The position numbers and the translations under genes were made by a program. Under the pieces are notes generated by a model. It was not told the origin of the DNA and ran no database searches. It saw only the letters and a list, made by a program, of their open reading frames with translations. A stretch of 64,000 nt of DNA. Source: Mimachlamys varia (lineage: Eukaryota > Mollusca > Bivalvia > Pectinida > Pectinidae). Of this stretch, positions 1 through 12,700 are shown piece by piece. The stretch covers positions 10,488,001 through 10,552,000 of the forward strand of contig OX392534.1 of the NCBI GenBank assembly GCA_947623455.1, written 5' to 3'. How positions within the stretch are numbered: the stretch's first letter is position 1; the number at the start of each line of letters is the position of its first letter.

Positions 1-119
1 GGAATCCTTATATAATTGTATACAATTTACCGTTTGTAGATACACCATCATTGATACAAACAAGTGTTATCTCCTTGATTTATGTTTTGTCCTAGAATTG
101 TATTTGCCTTCTCTGAATC

Positions 120-125
120 TTTATT
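120..125 (-). terminator. Candidate poly(A) signal of the giant gene
   Basis: TTTATT on the plus strand is AATAAA in the gene's sense, about 95 nt past the stop codon. No other canonical signal lies closer. Confidence 0.45.
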
Positions 126-219
126 TTACGTCAATAGCATTGATAATACAAAAAATTAACAGGAAAATGATATAATGCAAATATCTTTTAATAGTGCTCT
201 AAACTTAAGTAACATGTTA

Positions 220-767
220 TCAGTCTGCTTCTGGTAGCTCTTCAATTCCTCTTCCTGTTTGTGAACTCGGTGCCGAATCGTTTGCTGTTTCCGGCTTGTC
301 TCCATTTTCCTTTTTCATAGCTTCATGAACTACAAGAAAAAAGTGGTAATTAATAGTCGACCTGCCTTGATCTGCCAAAAAACTGTTAGTTATTAAACTT
401 AGATCTAATGAAGCGATGATTGTTTCTTCTTGATCATTTTCGCCGGCGTTTGCATTTACGTGTTCCATTCAAGATACCGTCAATCAATGTAGTTTAAAAA
501 ATCAAGAGAATACCAAAGCGTCAACAAAACCATAAATATGAACAAAGGAAAGATTTACATGGATACCCCTGTAAAAGTACAAGTTACTAAGACCAGGTGT
601 TCCAGAAGAGTAAGCGTATTGAAATAAATATACGTACTTGATTGAGCCGCCCACATTAGGAGTGCCAAAACAAATATTCCTCCCACAGCCATTGTTGTAG
701 CGGCTATGGGACCAACATGGAAACCGTCGTCTGGAAGAAGAAGTACCGACGGCTGGTCCGGAGTGGT
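220..767 (-). CDS. Transmembrane exon and cytoplasmic tail with stop codon
   Basis: Exon 638-767 (phase 0/1) encodes a proline/leucine stretch and then a hydrophobic helix that includes M-A-V-G-G-I-F-V-L-A-L-L-M-W, the only convincing membrane segment in the reconstructed product. The final exon 220-329 (phase 1 start) encodes about 35 mostly polar and acidic residues ending E-E-L-P-E-A-D and a TGA. This fixes the gene's 3' end and predicts type I topology. No kinase, ITAM or PDZ-type motif is visible in the tail. Confidence 0.78.
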
Positions 768-3700
768 CTAAAACATAAATAGGAGCAACTTGGAAGTCAG
801 TACGACAGGACAGTTTAGACCAGCAAAGCGAAAGGAAGACGAAAATAAATAAGAGAATACCGAAGCGTTAACAAAATCATAATCCAAACTCAAAATCGAT
901 TAAACCTGAGGCAAAATATGGACAAAGAAAAGATTTACAAGAGTCATCATGTAAATCTTTGTCACAAGTAAACACCTAGGTCTCAAAATGAGAACCGAGT
1001 ATCATTGTCAATCACAACAAGTAAAACACTAATGAGCATACTCAAAAACGTCCATCTTCATATCACTTAAAGATACAGACTATTTCTCAATAAGACAAAG
1101 ATGGCGACCAAAACACTTGTCCATATTTCTGATCAACCTACATCTCTCGAATCCTGTGTTGTTAGTTTGTTTGTCAGCAGTCGACATCGATCACAAACAT
1201 CCCGATATTTAGAGCAAGCCCAAGAATATCGAATCAACTGCGACATGTAAATACCATAGGTTGGAAAAGCAGCCCATATATATACCAAATCAGTACCTTC
1301 ACACGAAATCGAGATAAATCAAGGCTGAAGCAACAAAATGGCCGACATATATTGGAACAGTACGATCACTTTGAATCAAAGTCAAGGCTGCAGCTAACTT
1401 GACAACGAACATACATATCTTTTGCTGTAATGTTTTCTGAACATTCTAGCGTTTTATTATTAAAGCATGTTTGCTTATATCTCGCTATGTTGGGTATAGT
1501 TTGCCTAATGGCTCAACAATAACATGGCGTCAAGAATTTGAAACCTCCAAAGCCGAAAATTATAAAAGGTGACATGATAAAATTAAAGCCTTTTACAATA
1601 TTTTAACTGTACACATAAGAAAGATGAGATTATTTAATTCTGCGCTCTTTAATGATTAATCGCCATACCTGATTTGTTCGATTTCGTCAAAAAAGCTCAA
1701 GGGAAAAATTGATATTTTCAAAATCGTGGACATTCCTAACGTATTTGCATGCAATGGTTTTCAGTTTTCTGTAAGTTAGTGTAACAAAGAAGAATTCTCT
1801 CATTGCCAAAAGTGTAAGATAGGGAAATTCCACTTTAAGGATTTTAAAATTTGGTAAAATCTCGGCAAAGCTTCGGGTTATACCGAATGTGAAAACCCCT
1901 CGGGTGGAATTTCCCTATCCTATACCCTTGGTCATGAAAGAGTTTTATAATCTTTCCTGTTCCTGCACTCGGCTGTTCATTAAAAAAAACTTACGCCAAC
2001 AGGTGCATGAGTTGGTAAACTAGTGCCACGGGAATCATCGAAACTGCAAGTGTCCCTGGAGAACCTGGTCATACACGCAGGACATTGTCGAATGTCTACG
2101 AGACACACACTGAGCCCGTAACTGTCCATCTGACTCTGAAGAGGTGAACGCTGTACCTCCGAGTGGTTGTAGATCAGGATCACAGAGGGACGCGACCACG
2201 GTAGTGTCGTGGTAATAGGCTGAAAAGTGGAAATAACAGTAAGTAATAAAAGTTGGTCCCCTTGTCGAGAAGCTATGAGCGCCTGGTCCTTTGTCAATCT
2301 ATGACCGACTGGTCCTTTTGTCATTATATAACCGACTGGTCCCCTTGTCAATCTATGACCGACTGGTCCTTTGTCAATCTATGACCGACTGGTCCTTTGT
2401 CAATATATGACCGACTGGTCCCTTTGTCAATCTATGACCGACTGGTCCTTTGTCAAGCTAAGACCGACTGGTCCCTTTGTCAACCTATGACCGACTGGTC
2501 CTTTGTCAATCTATGACCGACTGGTCCCTTTGTCAATATATGACCGACTGGTCCCTTTGTCAAGCTAAGACCGACTGGTCCCTTTGTCAATCTAAGACCG
2601 ACTTGTCTCTTTGTCAAGCTATGACCGACTGGTCCCTTTGTGAATCTAAGGCCGACTGGTCCCTTTGTCAAACTAAGGCCGACCGGTCCCTTTGTCAAGC
2701 TAAGGCCGACTGGTCCCTTTGTAAACACCTAAAAGTTTGATGTTACGTATTTCCAAACCGTTGAATCTTATTTAGTAGCTGTTTCATCATACAACATTGA
2801 ATAGTGTGCCTAATGTGGATCGAGTAAGCTTCATGTACTATAACTCGCTATAGTGTATATCAGATATAATATACAAATCACACTATCAGTGCAACACAGA
2901 AATTGATTTGCGACAGCAAACTCATCAAGTGTCAACTCCTAGTTCTATACCAACAAGATAGCACAGGAAAAGTGCGTATGACCCGGATAGTGTTTGAGAA
3001 GATTTTGTTCTGTTTAACGTAAGGTTGGCAAACCGAATCAAAATCATTAACCGGTTTATTGGAATATCGATATCAACAGTTACTACATAAGTAACCGGTT
3101 CATCGGTTCATATGTTTCCTGAGGGGGTCAATTTGATTCGTCAAAACAACTAGCGGTTGGCTTCTGGTTAGTATTTAACCTTTCAGTTAGCTCATAGACA
3201 GATTCCAGGTTTCTCATGGCGATCTAACCTGAACGGCAAACGGGGCTGCAGAAGAAAATTAACGAATTAGACGCACAGAGCACGTATTTTTCTAAAAACC
3301 TAAATAAAGGGGTTTTACGCACATGTCCATTCTGCTTCTACAGTACATCAGTTTAGAACATTTCGATTTGGCCCCTAGCATCAATGAGGAGTCCTAAAAG
3401 GACTAAACAGCTGAATGATGTGATTCAATTAATGTTTTCGGCAAACTGTTTCTATTACTAAGTTTAGAAGGTTGAACATGCGTGTCATTTCTGAAATTTT
3501 CGATTAGCATGTTATTAAATTAATATTCAGTTAAAGCCGTTATGAATGGTTAACCGACTAATCGTTGACAACTCTAGTTCTATGCGAGACCATGCTGCCA
3601 ACAACATAAGTTATAGTGCTAATGCACTTCAATGCTACAAGCCTGACACTAACGCACCTGTCAAAGGCCCATCTGGTATCGACATACTTTGAGATGCGTG

Positions 3701-6700
3701 GGTAGCGGAAATGCAAACTTTCCCAGCAAATTCCACGATACGATGCCCCTCCGGGATTAAAAATGTACAGGTGGAGTGTTATCCACTCGGTTATATTGGC
3801 CTAAATGGATCTCAAAATACAGAATCAAAAAGATAAAGGCATTACACTAGCAAATCCCCAAAGTTCCCATTTTGAAGCAGTAAAGTATGATATGTACGGA
3901 TTAAACCTGTCAAACAGCAGAACATTGTTGAGAGTCGACTATCCTCTGATATCTAAAGGTGCATAAAAGGTCAACAACAACTTATCGCAGTTCACGACAA
4001 ACCCTCATCTTTTGTTATAAAAAGGACACGAAATCCATGTGGAAAATAAAATCCGTTTTTGGAAGATGAAGCTACATATATAGGTAGTAAGAGTGCAGCA
4101 GTGAAGATGATCGAGGATACGTCAATCCCTTGAATCCAATCATGCGTGATGCTCGGCTACTAGGAACTTGGATTTTTTCCGCACACGAAGCGTGTTGTTC
4201 TTTAAAACATCAGTAAAATCCTTTAGGAGCATCTATACAAGCTTTGAGTTAAATCTAAAACAATCGGTTAAGGGTAAAGAACAAACTTTGTTTGATGCTT
4301 TAAATAAAACCGATTTGCAGTGCTTTGGCTACCCTGTGAAGATTAACGCAATGTTATCATTCTACTGGCTATATATAATGTATGACAGCCCATGGTACGC
4401 CAATCCACATAATGGCTATACCATCTACAACATCGGTTTCATTAACAACAGTTATCACAATTTTGTTAGATTTTAAGCTACCAGATAAATCACATAATGC
4501 TAACTACACGGTGTATATAAATGTACATGTACTATACCTGTGTGGGAGTAACGTTGGCCGCCGAGACGGTGACGGGAACTGTGACTGTCGTTGTCGTAAA
4601 CACCGGGTATTTGTCTGGACACAATCTTTAAAATAACAACCATATCATGCACACTGAAACAAAATTATCATTCAAAACGACATTTAAAGGAAATGGATCA
4701 AACTTGAAAAAAGTTTTATGCTAGTCTTCAATTGAAAAACGTATCTAGCTTCGTCAAAGCATTACGTTTGCCAATCATGGTGATTCTTGTCAAAATTCAT
4801 ATTTTTTGTGGTTATTTCAACAAAACATTGTTTTTGTATACAATTCAAATTCTCAAAATGCGATATGTTTGCAATTTTATGTCTTTTATACCTATATTTC
4901 AAATATATAATTCTTTCTTATATTTTAGACGCAATTTTTGGATTTGAGGTGTGTTTGAAATGGTATGCAACTGTCCTTGCAAATTCACTTTATGTAGAAA
5001 TCTGCATCACTAGTTTTCCTGTTTTGCTGGTTAACTTGTGTGTAAAGAAACGTTCGGGTTTCAGTGTATGTTGTTAAGTTACTGTTTCTCGGCTTTGTTT
5101 GCTTAACTCACGATAACTATCACGATAACTTAACTCACGATAAATATCACGATAACTTAACTCACGATAACTATCACGATAACTTAACTCACTATAACTA
5201 TCCTCATATACTGATTCATTTTGATCGTTATTATATACCGATATCACTTTGATACTTATATACATGTAAACTGATATAACTTCGATAATTATATATATTA
5301 ATACCACTTTGATTTTAATATATACTGATATAATTTTTATGCGTATGCATACTAATACCATTTAGGTACTTATGTACTGATATCACTTTGATACTTATAT
5401 ATACTGTTGTATCTTTCATATAGGGATTGAAAGTCATTTTTTTTTAACTTTCATAGTGCTATGAAAGGTCAGCCGTTACATCCATATTGAATGAAGCCCG
5501 CTAGGGCTTCATGTGAAATATGTATGTAACGGCTGACCTTTCATAGCAGTATGAAAGTTAAAAAAATGACTTTCAATCCATATATTTACATTTTTACTAT
5601 AGAACAATTGCTTAACTTCATTTATATCTTTCCCAATTAATAGTTTACTACCTGCGTTTGTATTTATGTTGTTATTTAAACGACATATGCGGAACAGCCC
5701 AGCTTGAATAAAATTGGCGCCAATGATACTAATAAGTCATTTGAGCTTTTGACGCAAGGGCATTCTCCATGTTATTCGAAGCGGCGCGACAAGACTCTCA
5801 TTGAACAAGCTCGATCTATGACGCCATAATTAAACCACGTGCTACGTCTCGAAAATCATTGCTTTCATACTTTTATGATTGGCATTTTTCCTGGTAATGT
5901 TCATATAGTTGGTTGCAGCGCAAATGTAAATATACTTATATAGCTTAATATCACTTATATACCTGTATACTGATATCACTCAGATATATGTATATATAAA
6001 TAACATTTTTATTTTTATACATAGAAATACTGATATAACTTTGATCTTCATATATACTGATATCACTTTGATCTTTATATATACTGATATCAATTCGATC
6101 TGTATTCATATTGATATCACTTTGATCTTTATTCATACTACTTTATAGATACTGATATCAATTTGATCTTTATTCATATTACTTTATAGATACTGATATC
6201 ACTTTGATCTTTATATATACTTATATCAATTTGATATTTATGTTCATACGTTTATCACTTTGATATTTATAGTTATACATATACATACAGATATCACTCA
6301 TTCAACTCACTGTCTAAATGATCCTGTGACGAAAATGCTGGAAGCAACAACAGGCCTTACGAAAGGAATGTCCAAGGAAAACTGTCCCCTCTGTACAATG
6401 TCGGTCAGGACTTCCATTTCGTTCACCATACTTACTCTGCTCTGTCTATCTTTTCTTAATGTGAACTCTACGTCCTCCTGTAGGTTATACGAAAGCATCT
6501 CAAGTATTTGTATAACAAAACCTTGAACTGATGTAGTTTTCCATCGTACAGTAATTGGAAGATTAGTGTAAGTTTTGTATGATAATTCAATTTAGTTATA
6601 CTAATCACAAGGGCATGAAAAGTCACATAAGCAAAGATGCAATTGATACAAAAAGTACATCTAGGCTCAAATATATAGATGCTAGGTGATCTAAAACTGT

Positions 6701-9700
6701 CACCAATGTCATGCTTAAATCCACAAATAACTTGACCAAGAAAGTGTCTTTGGTTAGCTCCTTTGTTTTAAACGTTATGTTTTCTTTAAACAAGCAGTAA
6801 ATAATTTCTGTATACTTTAGGAGAGCACCCCTGTAAATTTCTCTAGGCGAATTGTATGCATATCAGGTTTCCTAGCCTTGTGCTCACCACGATTTTTTTG
6901 TTTACTTTCCTATACTCGATCTATACGTAAAATGGTGAAAAATTACCTTTAAGTTCTGAGATATTGTATCAAGGGTTTATGCATGTTTCGTATGACCTGG
7001 AACCTCCTTCGATGCTGATAATTAATATATATATATAGCGAACTCACACCGTGCTAAGAAAGAACACTTCCCATATTTCTCAATAACATACAAAATATTC
7101 TTTTTTGCTATTTGCATGTATAACAACTTACCCTGTGAATGGAAACCATTTCCAATGACTCGACCAATACTCCCAGCAAAACGTTGTTAAGACTTCGAAC
7201 AACTTTCGCCGTTAAATCATTGTAACTGTATTTTATCATCAGTAACTCGAAGTCTATGCTATAGAACGTCAGCTTGATGTGGACACTGTAATATAAACCA
7301 TTCATCGTGCTACAAATGGACAAGATGGAATCTCAGTACAATGTCTGTAATATCAACGATTCATCGTGTTACAAACGGAAAAGTGGAAAGTCTCATCTCA
7401 GTACAATGTCTGTAATATAAACGATTCATCGTGTTACAAACGGACAGAGTGGAAACTTTCATCTCAGTACAATGTCTGTAATATAAACGATTCATCGTGT
7501 TACAAACGGACAAAGTGGAATCTTTCATCTAAGTACAATATCTGTAATATATACGATTCATCGTGCTACAAATGGACAAAGTGGAATCTCTCATCCCAGT
7601 ACAATATCTGTAATATATACGATTCATCGTGTTACAAACGGACAAAGTGGAATCTCTCATCTCAGTACAAAGTTTGATATTTTATACGGTTATACTAGTG
7701 GATTGATTATCAGTGTTTTGTCTTCTGTTACTTCATGGCTAACAGGATATTAGAATAATGGGAAAGAGTGATGACACTGAGGAAGTAATGATCAATACGT
7801 CTTTTGATATTTTATAGCAGTTAGAAAAGAGGAACATATACAGAACATCATTTGTGATAAAATAGATTACAGACAATTGATAACAGTGCAATAATACACT
7901 ATCTTATTATCCCTTTATATATTGTTCAGATTAGTAGGATCGTACAAAAGAATAGAGTGACTTTATTATTTACAATATTGGTACTTCTTTGTTCTTGTTG
8001 CTACTAATTGGTTAGTCATTCATCAACTTTGTTAGTTAGACTAGGAGTATATTTTAGACGTTGGTATGCATCGCATCCTTTTAATGATTGAGAGTTATGT
8101 CTCAGCTCTCGATTTGAGGCCATGACATTTACTTTGTATAGGCAGTGTCGTCGATGAAGCAGAAGACGCTTACTCTTCCGGAACACCTTGTCTTATTCTT
8201 TTGGACTTTTACAATGGTCTCCATGTAAATCTTTCCTTTGTGCATATTTTGCCCCTGGTTTAATCGATTTTGAGTTTGGATTATGCTTTTGCAAACGGTT
8301 CGGTATTTTCTATTAATTTATTTGATCTGACTCCGATTTACATGATGGGTGTCGTCGATGAAACAAAAGACACTTACTCCTCCGAAACCACTGATTTTAT
8401 TCTCTTGTAATTTTTCAAGACTCTCCATGTTAATATGTTTTATCTACATATTTTATCCCTGGTTTTGTTGATTTGGAGTCCTGATTAAAGTGTTTTGACG
8501 CTTTGGTATTCGTTGATTTTATTACTTCAATATTTGTTTGTAAGTGCAGTGTCCCCTTGGTTATTTCAGTACCTATTCGCTCGTTCTTTATTATGAATAG
8601 GTACATAGTACATACTTTGTGTAATCCAGATGATTCCTGAACGAGAGGTGTGGTGGGACTCCGAACCTGTATCCGGTCCTATAGTCCGTGTGATTGGATA
8701 ATACGGTGACATATTGCTCCAGGTTTGGAAACTGGACACTAGCTTGTAGGTCCACTCGCACACCTGTCTGTTTGATAGGTTGTTAAGTTGAATGAAGAAT
8801 ACAAACCTCAAAGTATATATAAGTATGTTCATGTTTGATCTATCTTACCATTTGGAACACCAAAGAAAATATTGTGAAAGATAACGGAATTGTCATATAT
8901 TGGACGTTTTTTTTAAAGTTATACTGCCCTCTTTGAAACACGAGATCTTAAAACATTATTTAGGGTTTAAACAATTCAAGTTAAATCGTAAAATAATGTC
9001 TTTATATGTACAATAACTATTGAGTTATCATCAGTCATCGCTAGGATTGGTGTGTATCATGTCACATTTATATAATACAATGTGTCAGTTGTGTACATGT
9101 ATCACAAAAGGCATTATACTAGATAATCACAAAATATATTATCTGAATTAGCATTTATTTCATGTTTAGAAAAAATATTATGATAGTGCCTCAGTAATTA
9201 GCATACTATAGCAACAGGTTGATTACACACTGTGTGGTCAGTATTTCCGACGATCCTATCTACTACCACTTACCTGTGTGATGGTAACATTGGTAACCAC
9301 AGTTGAGTTGGGCGTCCCCAGGATGTTGGTGAAGTTCTGGAGCAGTGTTTGTTCCATCGTATCTATTTCTGTCGCAGATAATGAGTGCAAGTCTAAACAG
9401 GGCACGAAAAGGTCTAGCTGGTATCTATAATAGGAAACATTAAACTCGTCTCAGAAACTTTTTATCAGATATTGGCATTATTACTTCAATAATGATTAGT
9501 TTTTACGAAAGTTTAAAGGAAAACTTTTTTTCTATGAAGTACTAATACCATAGATAAACCAGGACGCTGCTGTACTTACAAGATGAACTTGGAAAGAAAA
9601 GTGAAGTAGAAAGTGCACATTACAGGATATTAAGCGGTATAAAGTCAGTTGTATGAAATAGCGCTGTGAAGGTATCACCTTTTAAACTTTTGACGTGGTC

Positions 9701-12700
9701 AATGCGTTGTTATATGGTCCTGATCAATTGATATCGACCGAGAACGCAGTGCGCGGGCATTATAGCATTGTGATACCGTGTTTACGTGTACACTAACTAC
9801 TCCAACAGTTGAGTGGGAGACTGTAGTATACAGTATTTGGACTGGTTACTTCTTACATTTGTATACAGACTGGACTGTGGATACCATTACCTGTCAGGTA
9901 AACTGTGATCCCTCGCGCAGTGGGAAACATTTCCCTCGGTAAACCAGACACACTTCTGTAGTTTGTTACAGTGACCAGCGTCTAGACTGAAAACAGACCA
10001 CATGTTTATATAGATAAACATACACTACTAATTGGCTAAAAGTCATTAGATGCACTGGTTAATTCATTGTCAAGCTGACTCGTCTGAATCCCACCCAATG
10101 CAGTTTGTCCAGGGTGTTACTGCACGTAGTAGCGGGAGAACAATAAAATAATCTACGAAGTATCTTTATTACGTGTATAATTATGTACCTGGTACAATAA
10201 ATCGGAACAAAAAGTGTACATTGGAAAGAGTAAATAGAGTAGTACAGAAGCTCAAACTAAACATTGTACCTGGTGAAAAAGGGGCGTATCTGTTGTACCT
10301 AGTATAGAAGAAGACATACCTTGTACCCAGTAGAAGAGGACATACTTTGTACCTAGTAGAAGATAACATAATAAACTTTGTACACAGTAGTAGAGAAACG
10401 CATATGTTTACCCAGTAGCAGAGGAACGCATATTTTGTACCCAGTGAAAGAAGAAGGTACACTTTGTACCTAGTAGAAGAGGAAACTATATTTTGTACGT
10501 AGCAGAGGATGGACTTATATTTTGTAAAAGAAGACTTATATTTTGTACCTTGCAGAGCAGTCCAGCGTACAATTACTATGAAATTTCTCCTGGAAGGTAA
10601 TCTCGTTTGGTGGGTATTTAACGTTGTTCTGTATGATTCCGAATCCGCCCAGATGCCAGAGATCCCGCAACAGTTTCTCTATTTCCCGTAGACTCATGTC
10701 GCCCGTCTTCTCTGCATCAAACCGGGCGTATTTCTGTAACAAATTCCATAAACATTCAATAAAGAAAGATAAAGAATACCGAAGCGTCAACAAAACCATA
10801 ATCCGAACTCCAAATCGATTAAAGCAAGGCCAAAATATGGAAAAAATATTGGAGACATTTGTAAAATTACAACGGAATAATACAGGGTGTTCCGAAAGTG
10901 TGAGCGTCTTCTGCTTTATCGGCGACACTCGCCTTGTAAATCTTCATGACTTCCAAGTAAACATCAAGTCCTCAAAGTGAGAACAGGGTCATCATGCTCA
11001 ATCACTGCAAGTAAATACACTAATGAGCAAACTCAAAAACGTCCATACATGTTTATGCATGCCTGAATGATTTCATCATCATCTTAGCTTTTAAAGTTGT
11101 AGTAATAGTATCTAATATATTTAAAGGTGGTCTGTAATTTCAGTAACTGTTCGTAAGGATATGAGGCAACATACTGTAATTCTATTATTAAATAAAATAT
11201 TTGCATTAAAGCCCCTGATTGACTAAATGACGGTTAAATGCAAACTAATTCTGTTGTGAAAATACAAAATTTAAATGGTTTATCTTGCAGCTTATTCAAC
11301 TTCTAATAAAACTTACTGTGCATACGACTCAAAGCGAAGGACAAAAGGCCAAAATATCTCTACACAACTGAAGGAGATAGTATGGTCTTGATTTCAAATC
11401 ATCTAATACACATGTTTTAATTTTACACAGCCATTAAATATTTAAGCAATCAGAACAGATTTATGTTCACTAACAACTTCTTCATTAATTTTACCTTAGA
11501 ATGCTTAACTGTAATAAAGGTGTTGCCAGTGTATAAATACCGTATAATAACGTGTACTTTGCACATTTATAAATGTACATATAAAACCGTATGTGGTGCT
11601 GTATGATAACGCAGTTCAGAAATTTCCTATAAAACGAAAATTGCTCAAAAGCTAGAAGTTCCGAGCAAGTTTGTAGAAACTAGTACTGTCACCAGGATAG
11701 CTTACTGATACCCCTGCAATCCGCTTGAGTGAATGGACAATTGGCAGAGTGTGGATAATTAAAACCAGTTAATAAAAACTAGTTACCATGGCAACGAAAA
11801 TTAAAATCATGACCAGTTATCATGGCGACCAAAATGTTGGAATTCAAACAGCTGCATGCACATCTACACATGTTCCCTAATATACCTGCTGGGAGGTTTG
11901 TGAAAATCGTTCCTGAAGTAAAGGAGGACAAGATGTGTCTACAGACAGACAGAGAGACAGATAAATCCAGTATACCCCCCCCCCCCCCAGGGTATAATGA
12001 TCAACTAAAATGATTGATTTATGCATTCTCCGAACACATAAACTACATGACAACTAGAGATACAAACCGGGCCAATATCGCAATACCGGCGAAAGTTTAT
12101 GCACGAGATGATAAAAAGACTGTAATTTACCAAAAGCAATGCATGTAAAACCAACCTTAAACATATAAACATGTATTACAAACCTGAGAAAATCTAAAAT
12201 TTCCGACAGATATTACACCCAGTGGGAACATGTGCCCAATAAGTCTAGTGATGTTCTCGGCGACTAGTTGTCGGGTTGTCAGGTTTGTGGTATTGGTGAC
12301 GTTCATCGCTTCGTATCTCAACGCAACTTCCAATCTTCAACAAAGAAAATGCTCTACTTATATAAATATCTATATCCGCATACTGACACACTTAAGGACA
12401 ACGTTACGACTATTACAATTACGCTCCGCAGCTATAACAATGAAACGGTATCGCCTACATGAGTTTCTGAGTACTTCAACAAGACGTAAATGATGAAGCG
12501 AAGCCTTCTGAGGGAAACAAAAATACAGCGTCTATACTGTAGTCATGTTTTTTTCTAAACCTTTGGTAGTTGTAGTGCGTCAATTATAATGACGTCTTCA
12601 CGAATCGTTTACAATGCTCACTCTGTGAAGTTGCCTAGTCCCGTCGCCGTGATGCGAGTACTGTTTGGCCCAGTGTCGATCCTCAGTCCATCCTCGGCTA

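Noticed and set aside
2255..2735. CRISPR-like appearance of regular repeats
   Set aside because: No unique spacers, eukaryotic context, and units are continuous tandem copies.
10549..10733. EF-hand-like stretch F-D-A-E-K-T-G-D in exon B6
   Set aside because: The position matches the first strand of a B module and the loop lacks the full set of calcium ligands.
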